Part shown: piece by piece, positions 51,442 through 61,201 of the stretch
Numbering within the stretch: position 1 is the stretch's first letter
Layout of the letters: each line of letters opens with the position of its first letter
Assembly (NCBI RefSeq): GCF_020509005.1
Contig: NC_063013.1
Location: 3,534,001 to 3,598,000, forward strand
Origin: Fulvia fulva
Lineage: Eukaryota > Ascomycota > Dothideomycetes > Mycosphaerellales > Mycosphaerellaceae
DNA length: 64,000 nucleotides
Direction: 5' to 3'
The notes under the pieces: model-generated
Database searches by the model: none
What the model saw: only the letters and a program-made list of their open reading frames with translations
What the model was told of the DNA's origin: nothing
Translations under genes and position numbers: made by a program

Positions 51442-54266
51442 ATGCCTGGTGATGGCCAGGCCAGTGGTAATAACTCCCAGCTGCCGCACCTGCTGAGACT
51501 AATATGAGCCACAGATACGGCCCGATTGAACGACGACAGCATAGACAACAGCAACCATCACGGAGATGATCTTTCCGACGAGGCAACCGCGGAAGCCCGG
51601 TTCGGTGCAGAGACTAGACTACGGCAAGAGGCTGCTCAGATGAGGGTGCCTCCTGCGTACACAAGAAGCATCCGCGATGTGACTGCAGATTTTGTGGCAG
51701 CTAGTCAGCAGCTACCACCCGGAGAGCTGGTAAAGGATGAATTCTTCACTCTGTTCGAGGCAGTGGGTGCTCTCGAGGTACACTCCCGGTTCCACAATTC
51801 TCATTCGCCTGCACAGTCGCATGGCTGACCTTGATAATTCACAGATCATGGACCCAAAAATGGACAGCGGCTACATCGAAGATGGCGACTCATTCGAGCC
51901 CGATTTCGACGTCACTGCTGGCCGTGAGCTCGAAGAGGTGCTCTGGATCATGGACGAGCTTCTCTGCCTCGAGATGAATTTCCACGCCGGTTACCCGCTG
52001 TCGCAGAATGTGTTCACGTCACTCCATGTATTTCGGTTGATCGACCCAGAGACGAAGTATCCGTACTACCTAGCACGGGACGAGGGCGCCATGGGAGTCG
52101 AGGCTCATCTGGAAAAGGACGAAGAGTCAATACGAACAGGGCTCGTTCATGTGGTCCTAGAAGCCTACTGCGTGAGTTTAGTCAAATGCGTGGCGCTTGC
52201 TCTCGAAGCAATACAGGGTCAGACATACTATGAGGTACGTCCCTCGAGTCTCGCAGAGTTCGACTGGTGGCCGACAACGAGGTGCTACGCTTAAATACGC
52301 ACATTGAGACTGATACGCCCGTGCTAGGAGGAAGATTTCGTCACCTACTTATTCGGTCGTGAGTTACTACCATACTTGACTCCGGAGGATTCTAGGAAGC
52401 GCCTCATCGAAGCCAATAACTGGATTCACGAACGTAAGACCAACCTCGGAGAAGGGCGCGCCGCAGTGCTGCAATCACGAATCAAGAACCGAATAGACAT
52501 GCTGCTCGCGATGACGGCTGTCGAGGGGTACGGACACGTCAAACAGGGTGTCATGAACTTCCACGGACATGACTTGGCACGCCCTGTGCCAGAGGCCTTC
52601 TCACACAAAGTACAGCGGCAGCTGGCAACAAGTACACCCCCTCGCCCTCAGCCTACCATAACTTGGAGCGAGGCGTGCGAGCTATGGAGTCAGATGTGCG
52701 ACGATCTCCAGGTCGTTGAGCATGTGCTGCTTTCCGACTTGCGACAAAATCCACAATCACTACTTCGTGAGGTCTGGGCCTTTGGCTACCGCGATCCCCA
52801 CCCAAGTACCTTCGCCCGAGCTAAGATGCAAGAGATCTTGATATTGAACGAGCCTGTTGCGCAGAGTACGAGTACTCCACACCACGACCTTCTACTCAGA
52901 GATATTCGAGAACTAGTACTTCCTGGATTCGACACAGCAGATCCAGCTTCGTTCGAGGTCGAGTTGACAAGCAGTCCACGCCACAAGACCGCAGAGATCA
53001 TGAATAGCTTCATGACCATGGTTTATACGGCTTGGTTGGACCTGTACTTGATCGCGTGCCAAAACCGCTGCCGCATGAGAAGATCCTATGCAAACGAATT
53101 GATAACATGGTCCAAGCTGTTGGAAGAGGCTCCTCAATACGACCAAAAGCTGAACAAGATCCGAAGCCATGGCTTCATCAGAGGGTACGTTGCGCAACGA
53201 TCGACATGAGCCCGAAATATGCCCTATAGCTGACGGAATGCCGATCATAGGGACGATGGCAACAGGAAGCATTTCAAGCCTCTGACGCACTGGACCCGAT
53301 ACCAGTACACACAGCTCAAACGCTGGGTGATTCAGCTGGGTTTCGACACCGAAATTTATCTTCCAGACGAGTATCTCGGGATGTATCAGTTGTTCAGAAC
53401 CACGATTATGCCTGAAGGAGACGAGGGTATCAGCCCCATAGAGCGTTTACATGGCAAATTGCTGGAGGATCTACGCATCCTAGGTCAACGCGATCTGGTC
53501 GGCTCGCCGAAAGACGTGCAGCAACTCATGGCCTGGCGAAGGCAATGCAGCGGTATGTGTCTTGGGCTCTGACCCCATCTAAGCCCCAAAATTCGCTGTG
53601 CTGACTCCGACGTAGACAGCGTCAGCTATGTCGAGGTTTTGGTGTTGTTTCAGAGGGTGGAGAACACGATGGCCAGTGCGATCGGATGGATGTTGAGCAT
53701 GCTGGAGCACATGAAAATCGTCAAACCACCGAACCAGTCCGAGGCCGAAGCTCGATTACGCCAAGAGGCGCGTCTGAAGCCCCTGATAGCCGGCAGCGCC
53801 AGAGACGAAGCAGCAATGTTGCGTGCGGATGAGGCAGCGCAGACATGGCGTCGCCCGGGTGGCATCCCCATTAACGAGAGTGAGTCCTTGGCGTCAGTCT
53901 TCTCCTCGTCGAGAGTACTAACAGATCTCAGAGTATATCATAAGAGTCACCGGTGTGATTGAGGCAAACAAGAAGACAATTCTGGATATGATCGCCAAGC
54001 TTACCAAATTGGCGAAGGAGGCAAAGGCTGTTGGTACAGAGTATGCATGGCTAGACGAGTTGGACCTGCTCAAGCGCACGACCTTCGACATGGGTATCAA
54101 CACGCTACGGGTCCTGCAGATTTGCCAGGGCCATGGTGGGCTTGATTTCGAAGAGGGCAAGGATTATGGCGAGTTCATCGAGTTGACTATCTTGCCGCCA
54201 GAGCACCGACAGCATGCATGGTGGGTCGTGCCGCAGATCAGCGAGAAGAAGAAGGAGAAGTCATGA
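51442..54266 (+). CDS. MAK10: NatC auxiliary subunit Mak10/Naa35
   Basis: Ribosome-associated partner of Naa30 in NatC, which acetylates Met-hydrophobic N-termini. Seven exons: 51442-51448, 51515-51777, 51845-52234, 52328-53184, 53251-53552, 53616-53879 and 53932-54266, giving 805 residues. The family core is unmistakable: [29 protein letters not shown], then LEEVLWIMDELLCLEMNFHAGYPLSQNVFTSLH, EEDFVTYLFGREL and RGDDGNRKHFKPLTHWTRYQY. All internal introns (52-93 bp) keep phase. The first exon (ATG CCT G) is a proposal: the second exon has no in-frame ATG before residue 46, and this seven-base exon gives MPDTARLNDD. Starting at the internal Met 51642 is the alternative. Confidence 0.92.
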
Positions 54267-55410
54267 GGGCGGAAAGGATATGAGCAGCTTGGACAAGCCA
54301 ACAGCCGCAATAGTGCCTCGCGTGAGGTGGCCAACGACCTTTCTACAGCTCCATTAACCTCTGCCTCTTGCTGGCAGTCCCCTGTACTACAGGAGCGCAT
54401 CTCAAACTTCGTAAGCCCCATCAGGTTCGTGGTACTGTATATTGCGCGACGCGCTGCTGAAGCATTTCTGGCATCTGCATCACCGCAACGCAACCTGGTC
54501 TGGTCAAACTTGTCGGTTCCATAGTAGCAATCTCACGCAAGGCGCGGATCTTTGGCCGCCGACATGACACGTCGGTCCAAAAGCGTCGCACTTTGGAGAG
54601 ATCCGATGATCCATCTGAGCACAAAAGTTCCAGGCACCTATGAAGTCAAGACTTGCCGCTTGTGCTCATGCCTAAGCGAGTCTTCCAGTGTTCGAGCCTC
54701 GTATACAGTGCGAGACGGTGCCATACGTTGCACATAGATCTGCTGACCAGTAGTTCGGCGCCTGGAGATTTGCATTGCTGCTGTGTTACCTTCCTGTAAC
54801 ACCAGACTATCGGGATACGTCAATTGTTCCCTCACGATCGATGCTTGCCGAGATCGTCAGGCGTGTCGCTTTCATCCTGGCCTTGTTGGAGCCTTGGAGT
54901 TCTGACAATTGACGCCTCACTTTCCCAAGCTGCAGTCTGCCATGTCAGAAGGTGGAGTCTTCATGGCGGCATCTTTGACCCGCTGCATGCTACCGATGGC
55001 GGCGTGGGCGTCCTCGTACGTGGTTCGTGACACCATCTATGCTGTGGGGCGTGCCAGGGCGTACCCAGTCGAAGCAGCGATATCATCCAGCATCGCCAAG
55101 AGTTCAAGATGAGCAGATGGTCGCGAGCAGAAAAAGAAAACACAGGATGCGCTCCTTCGCGAACGATGATGAGGTGGTGTGGCAGGAAGATGGCGCTTCA
55201 GCCAAGTTTGACGCCATGTTTGAAGCCTGCCGTCGAAGATCGGATGTGCTTTAAGCGGGTGATGGTCATTAGAATAACCGAGACTCCACTAGCATCGACC
55301 AGGGCTGAGCGGGCAATGCAGCTGCGGTATCACTTCTTCCTCCTGCATTCCTCTTTGCTCGTACACGATGTGGCATATCCTACGAAGCACCCGCCTCGCG
55401 AGACTGTACA
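54267..55410. other. Gene-poor stretch, no gene seen
   Basis: About 1.1 kb between MAK10 and the PF11951 protein. Only short overlapping frames are present. Confidence 0.5.
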
Positions 55411-56852
55411 ATGGGCGACAAGAAGAAGCCGAAGCAGATTGACTTTATCGTCAGCACCGGCAATCCTAACGACAAGTCCCAAGCGGCGAACAAGAAGCGC
55501 GTGCGGTCTGTAGCTGCCCTCAAATCATGGCCGGAACGCAGGAAAAAGATGTTCGAGCAGCTTGAGACCTCTGGCAGTGGCCAAGGTGCTTTTCTCGTCG
55601 AGCCGGAGCCAAAACGAAAGGCTACATCGACCCCGAAACAATCGCAGCCCGAACCCATTGCAGCCGGGCCGTTAACGGCTAGGAGCCAGTCACCAGCTGT
55701 AGCACCTGGTCCGGCTCTTCTACCGGCAACACCTCCTCCTACAGAACCAACATACATTGGCCTTGGAGCTGGATCCTCAATAGCGCTCTACCATGCAGCT
55801 CTCGCAAAAGTTCCCGCGACCAAGGCGGGCGTGTCACAAGTCCATGCCGTGCATCCGGACACGCCGTGCCAGTGCCCACAATGTCGAATGAAGCGTAGAG
55901 TGGCCAACACGAGTCTCGGGTCGGTCACCAGCACGCAGTATATCATTCCAAAGCGTACAAAGCGTATGGCTGATGGCACAGAGAAGTCCATGCCTCGCAC
56001 TGGAGACCTCGCCAGGATTACTCCACCGTCTTCACCAGAATCATCGCCATCTAAAGGCCGAATGGACCCGTTTCATTGCTACCCTGTAGCATATCAGCCT
56101 TGGTTCGGCCATATCCTCCATCATAGTAAGTACATGACCATCATGCTTGAGTATATACAATTCAGCACCTCCTTGCAGGGGGGCTCATCTCCGACTGGGC
56201 ATTGACAGCCATGAGGGCGCTGTTGTATGACATGATACTGATCATGTTGACAGTGATGACAGTCTACGCACCACGCGGCTGGCCAGCGTTGAAGATCTCA
56301 GACGAACAAGGTGTAAAGTGGGAGTGGTTCATGACGCAGAACGCACTTTCGGAGCCTGCGCTCTTTTACGTTCGCCTTTTGTTCGGTTCCGGCGATATGA
56401 TCAGATTGGGGACAGTCCGCAGCGAGATCATGTATTGGCTGCGAGCGCAAGCCATCAAGTGCATCAACGAGGCACTGACCGACGAGAAGCGTTGCTGCTC
56501 TGATGCCATTATTCTGGCAGTCGGTCGAATAGCGTTGCACGAACACATGTATGGTGACAAGTATGCTTCGGCGTGTGTTCATCGTCCAGCTCAGAAGCGT
56601 ATGATTGAGATGCGAGGCGGCATGAAAGGACTGGACTTCCCAGCATTGGTCAAGAGATTGATGCGTTGGTCCGATCGGATCATGGCTGTGGGCAGTGGCA
56701 CGGAACGACTGCTGGAGGATGATGAGGCGAATGCCAACTTCTCGCTCAGAGAGAGTGTTGGAGCGATCGAAAGATGGGCTCCACACGAAATGCCAGGTGT
56801 GAGGAGCAAGATCAAGATTTCCGACCTAGTGAATGACGAAGACTCAACGTGA
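55411..56852 (+). CDS. PF11951-like fungal protein without zinc cluster
   Basis: Exons 55411-56125 and 56254-56852 (128-bp intron), 437 residues. The N-terminus, MGDKKKPKQIDFIVSTG, then NKKRVRSVAALKSWPERRKK, is basic and lacks a Zn2Cys6 cluster, though a CQCPQCRMKRR segment sits near residue 150. After splicing, HHMMTVYAPRGWPALKISDEQG and ALFYVRLLFGSGDMIRLG, then CINEALTDEKRCCSDAIILAVGRIA, match the fungal family often annotated as tachykinin-family or fungal-specific regulator. Pro/Ala-rich linker at about residues 70-120. Probably nuclear, role unknown. The intron end is chosen by frame and by the conserved MMTVxAPR. Confidence 0.78.
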
Positions 56853-57055
56853 TGCTCAAGTGAGCTTTGCGGGTCACAACGACTTTCACATGCTTGCGGG
56901 GTCTTATCTTCGCGCCTTTCCCGCCAACGCGAACACGCACTCATGTGGAAAGCTTCTAGCTGTTCCTCGGCAAACACGGCTCAAACAACCCGCATCTTTA
57001 CACGACCGCCAACCTTAGCACAGCAGCATCCCGTCCGTGAAGCGCCACGTGCAGC

Positions 57056-57458
57056 ATGACCACCATACAAGATAACGGAGGACAATTACCTCGATCAGGA
57101 ACATTGGTGAGCATTCACTACCGACCAGAGACGCTGAAGGAAAAGTTGCGGAGGAAGCTGAGCTGGCTCTGCTGCTTTGGCTCCAAGGACAAGACCATCG
57201 AGTTCGAGTTGATGGAAAAGGAACGTCGCAGGCGCAGCCGCCGTGTGATATGAAGCTCGATGGGCTTGGCCGATCCTCTTGTCGTCTAGGCCGCAGCAGA
57301 TACCATGCACTCGCGAGGCCCTGTGGGCACTTCGAGGCGGGGAATACGACCAACACCACATACACAATGGCCCCAGACGCGATACAGAGACTCGAGCGAC
57401 GAATTGGCGAGAAGATGGGTGGATCGAAGAGCGCGCGCGCCTCCTCGACGATGTTTGA
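57056..57458 (+). CDS. Small conserved-looking protein of unknown function
   Basis: Exons 57056-57244 and 57297-57458 (52-bp intron, GTGATA..CCGCAG), 116 residues. I do not recognise the family. The first exon encodes a basic segment ETLKEKLRRKLSWLCCFGSK, where the adjacent cysteines might be palmitoylated, and a Lys/Arg-rich end. The second exon encodes EALWALRGGEYDQHHIHNG and ends RATNWREDGWIEERARLLDDV. The join is in frame and produces a coherent charged protein. There is no signal peptide. It is convergent with the polyol dehydrogenase, 66 bp between stops. Confidence 0.6.
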
Positions 57459-57524
57459 TCCGTCCAAAATCAGCTCTGGTGGGATTGAGGTTCTGTCTCG
57501 ACTGAGTACGTGTCGTCGGGTCAC

Positions 57525-58791
57525 TCAGTCATCCAAAAGCTGCACCTTCACTGCTCTGGCGGACGGCGTCGAAGCAGTATCGAAAGCTTGCTTCGCCTCG
57601 TCAAGCGTGTATCGGTGTGTGACAAGCGGCTTAAGGTCTATGAGTCCTTCCGATACCAGCATGATGGCCTTCGGATACGTCTCTCTGTACCGGAACTGGA
57701 ACCGGATATCTATCTCATGAAAAGAGGCGTACACTTGAAGCAAAGACTGAGTCAGTGTTCCGCAGACGTCGAAGCTTTCGACTGGGAATAACTTACTGAG
57801 CGGTATCATCTGGAAGTCTTTGCCAACCCCAATGATGAACACTGTGCCACCGAACTTGGCAGCCTCGATACTTTGGTTAGCACAATGTGAAGCAGACTCG
57901 GAACGATACTCACATAAATGCCGGAGTGTATACTACTCTCAACACCAGTACACTCGATCACAAGCTTCGCCTCCTGGCCAAGAGCTTCCTTGATCTTTTC
58001 ACCGACAGCCTTTGCCTCAACACCTTTCTCTACCAGCACAGTCCGCACCCTCGGCACCAGCGACTTCGCCATCTTCAAGCGATTCTCATCAATGTCAGTA
58101 ATCACAATTGGCGCGGCACCAGCAGCATTCGCAGACAACAACGACACCATCCCAATCGGACCAGCACCACAAATCACGAGCGGGTCACCCATTCTCAGAC
58201 CAGATCGCTCAATGCCGGCAAGAGCAACAGAAAGTGGTTCGAGCAATGCGCCCTCCTCGAAACTAATGGAGCCGGGCAGCTTGTGCAGCCAAGCTTCTGG
58301 ATGGACATGATACCTCCGCAGTGTGCCATCGACTGGTGGCGAAGAGAAGAAGACGATCTCAGGGCAAGCATTATATCGACCAGTGCGGCATGGCTCACAC
58401 GAAGGCTTGGAGCAGGGGATGCCACATTCGACAGCGACTCGATCACCTGCATCGGTAGAACCATCAGAACAGATCAGAGTATTAAGCTCAGCAATCGAGA
58501 TCGAAACATACCAATCTTCAAGCCCTTCACATCCCTCCCCGTCTTGATCACAATACCCGCCGACTCATGTCCCAGTCCACAATCATGCTTAATCACCGAA
58601 TCTCCAATCCTCCCTTTTTTCCAGAAATGCACATCGCTTCCACAGATTCCCGTAGCTCGAACGTGAACTAAACAATCATTCGGTCCAGGTTCCGGAACAT
58701 CAGTTATCAAGACGTTTAGACCATGTTGTGGATTCGTTGAGATGGCGATATTGTGAGGTTTGCGAGTGAGAACTTCTGTGCAGGACGCCAT
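57525..58791 (-). CDS. Zinc polyol dehydrogenase (L-arabinitol/sorbitol/xylitol type)
   Basis: Medium-chain zinc dehydrogenase of 362 residues in four exons: 58512-58791, 57914-58446, 57797-57863 and 57525-57733. Signatures are TGICGSDVHFWKKG (catalytic Cys), GHESAG (catalytic His-Glu), a structural-zinc-type loop with Cys at GIPCSKPSCEPCRTGRYNAC, the NAD Rossmann motif GAGPIGMV and DIDENRLKMAK, where the Asp favours NAD over NADP. IYAAKFGGTVFIIGVGKD and the C-terminal YRETYPKAIML, VTHRYTLDEAKQAF match fungal L-arabinitol 4-, sorbitol and xylitol dehydrogenases. The exact polyol cannot be settled by eye. Introns are 65, 50 and 63 bp, all in phase. Confidence 0.92.
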
Positions 58792-59379
58792 GGCGATGAG
58801 ATGGGAATGGCATGTGGGTAGAGAGATGTTTTGCCTTGCTATATACCCCTCAAAGAGAGCTGACGGTGTTGATGTAACAGCACAGCAGCCCTCACGTACC
58901 TCATCCCTGTTAAATGGGGTGCGGTACGGAGAAGAGGTACCGTACGCTTCCTACCGGCGTTCGATAAAGCTGAGCTTCCCGCAGTTGCTTCATTCATCGA
59001 CCGCGCTTCTGCGCCTGCGCTTGTGATGCCTCAATGCCGTGTACACAATGTGGGCCATCGCTTCTGGAGGGTTTGTGAATCCGGGATCTTTGCTTCACAT
59101 AGTGACACTCGCCAAAAGAGACCTTATATCCGAATCCCTTCATCAAGTCTACAAATGGTCTTTGTTCCCATCCAACAGCAACTCTTCCTGAGATTCGTCC
59201 GTCCATCCTTACTTCAGTCTACCCCAACCCCGCCGTCCTCCTCGCCATCCTCTCATGACCCTCCTTCGACGATCCAGTAGGATGTTGCACCTCCCTCTCC
59301 CCGAACACTATGGCCCCAATCCCAACTTCGGCACAGCAGTCCTCTTCGCCGGTTGTGGATTGCCTTCCTTGCGAGTAGG
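58792..59379. other. Promoter of the polyol dehydrogenase and unassigned sequence
   Basis: A 54-codon plus-strand ORF (59255-59416) and a 70-codon minus-strand frame (58994-59206) have protein-like composition but no family; neither is credited as a gene. Confidence 0.4.
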
Positions 59380-59674
59380 TTACTTCACAAAGTTTGGCTA
59401 TAAGTCACCGTGTTAGCATCTACCTCCCCACCTCACCTCGCTCGGCTTCACGTACATCACAAGCCGCCTCCGTCCTACCATCAACATACTCGCAGTCACC
59501 ACAATTGAGTAACACCTGTGTCTTGCCGTCGAAGCAGTTGTAGACTGCGTTGCCACATGAGCTGCTGCAGTATCGGGCGCAGTGTGGTCGCATCGGTGCG
59601 TTGGAGCAAGTTTGAATGCTTTGGGCGTAGGTGAGCACGGGAATGAGGGAAAGGAGTAGGATTACGAGATGCAT
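59380..59674 (-). CDS. Small secreted cysteine-rich protein
   Basis: Exons 59456-59674 and 59380-59397, 78 residues. A clear signal peptide (MHLVILLLSLIPVLTYA) precedes a mature chain of about 60 residues with eight cysteines, an even number that could form four disulfides: TCSNAP, HCARYCSSSCG, NCFDGK, NCGDCEY and AACD. The 58-bp intron has a strong donor (GTACGT), branch (GCTAAC) and acceptor (TATAG), leaving a five-residue last exon; without splicing the product would be 84 residues with a different tail. Size, secretion and cysteine content are those of candidate effectors or antimicrobial proteins; no family was recognised. Confidence 0.75.
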
Positions 59675-59968
59675 TGTGGATGTCGAGGCTGTCACGAAAC
59701 TCGTTGATGATGGGATCGACTTGAAGGAGAGGAGAAACGGAGATGGAGCTGCTCTTGACTTGCCTTGCGATTGTTCCGCGCTCTCTTCATACCTGCAATG
59801 GCTTCTCGCATGTGATGATCGCACTCACTGCATCCAGATCAGTCATTGCATTGGAGCAGCCTGCTCTACCAGAGCGGCTGTTGCAACGCCTCAGCGCCAC
59901 GCGATGCTGTATCCCGTACTGTACACTTCTCACGCTTCTCTTTCGTTAAAAGCCATGGATCATAGCGC

Positions 59969-60864
59969 TTAGTTGCCCTCTAGTCGTCCCACAACGCCAG
60001 CCATCTCCTCATCTGTGTAGATCCTGAAGCCCTTGTCCTTGGTCACGCTGGCTAATTGAACATTCTTCGAGTCGAGCTTCTCCTCCATGACCTGCTTCAA
60101 TGTCTTCAAGACCATGACCTCCGCCTCTTCCATGGTAAGCGATTTGTGGAACTCGTTCTGCAGCTCGGCCTGGGCACCCTCTGATCCGGAGCCGATGGCC
60201 TTCGCGTCGTATCGGTAGAATGTGCCGGAGGGTTCTGCGTGGTAGCTAGTATGTGTCAGTGCTGCCTTGATCTGTCTCGCCATTGCATGCCACTCACAGT
60301 GACGGGCCGTCCTCGTCGTAGCCTGCAATCAACAGCGCCACACCGAAAGGTCTCGACATGATGCTCTCCTCGCCATCCGCTCCCTCACCGAAGCGCAGCG
60401 CCAGATCACAGATGGCCTGTGTGCAGCTCTCGACGCCTAATCGCTCATTGTAGTGGAACTCGTGTGACTGCGATGTGACTCGTGCGTGCTCGATCATACT
60501 CCGTGCATCGGCCTGAAGGCCGGACATGGCGCATCCGATGTGTCTGTCGATCTCCACGATCTTCTCTACTGACGACGTTTCGAGGAGGGAGGAAGTGATG
60601 CGCTTCTCGACGCCGAGAATGACACCTGCTGAGGTGGAGATGCCGATTGCTGTGCTGCCGAGCTTGATGGCTTCGAGCGAGTATTCGACTTGGAAGAGAC
60701 GGCCCTCTGGGGAGAAGGTGCTAGTGGTGTGTTAGTGTCGCTGGTGGGGAGTCATGTACACAAGACATACTTGATACCACGATCTGTCCATCTGTTAGCA
60801 AGGCCATCTCTGAGTACATATCTATGCTTGGAGTCTTACCATATTCGGATCGCGCGATGAACAT
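59969..60864 (-). CDS. PUP2: 20S proteasome subunit alpha-5
   Basis: Outer-ring alpha-type subunit (PSMA5/Pup2). Four exons: 60840-60864, 60771-60783 (13 bases), 60298-60720 and 59969-60245, 245 residues. The alpha-type N-terminus is complete after splicing: [26 protein letters not shown], followed by [54 protein letters not shown] and [31 protein letters not shown] is near the C-terminus. Introns are 56, 50 and 52 bp. The 13-base microexon encodes D-R-G-I and part of the next Asn. It is divergent from GCP2. Confidence 0.96.
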
Positions 60865-61201
60865 GTTGGCGGTTGTGTTTGTTGTTTGGAGAAGTATGTG
60901 TCAGACGCTTCGTCGCTGTATACGCCGACGGTAGTGCTGGAGTACGGGAGGTGTAGCGCTGCGTGAGTGGGGAAGTGTTGACGGTTTGAGCGAGTTGATG
61001 TTTCTTGGGTGACGCTCTACGACAGCTTCGGTGCCTGAGCTCGAGTGGTCTGTGCAACTTGAAGGCGAGACGCGAAAGCTGCACGTCAAGCGCAACGCCA
61101 ACGCGGGCTGGCGGGGATTCTGTCGAAACAATCGAGAGGGAAACATGCGCCGACGACCCTGACTGCCACACCACGGCCCATGGAGAGACACAATCTAGGA
61201 C
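60865..61201. promoter_or_regulatory. Divergent promoter region PUP2/GCP2
   Basis: The 337 bp between the two start codons serve both genes. I did not find a clear GGTGGCAAA-type proteasome element. Confidence 0.4.
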
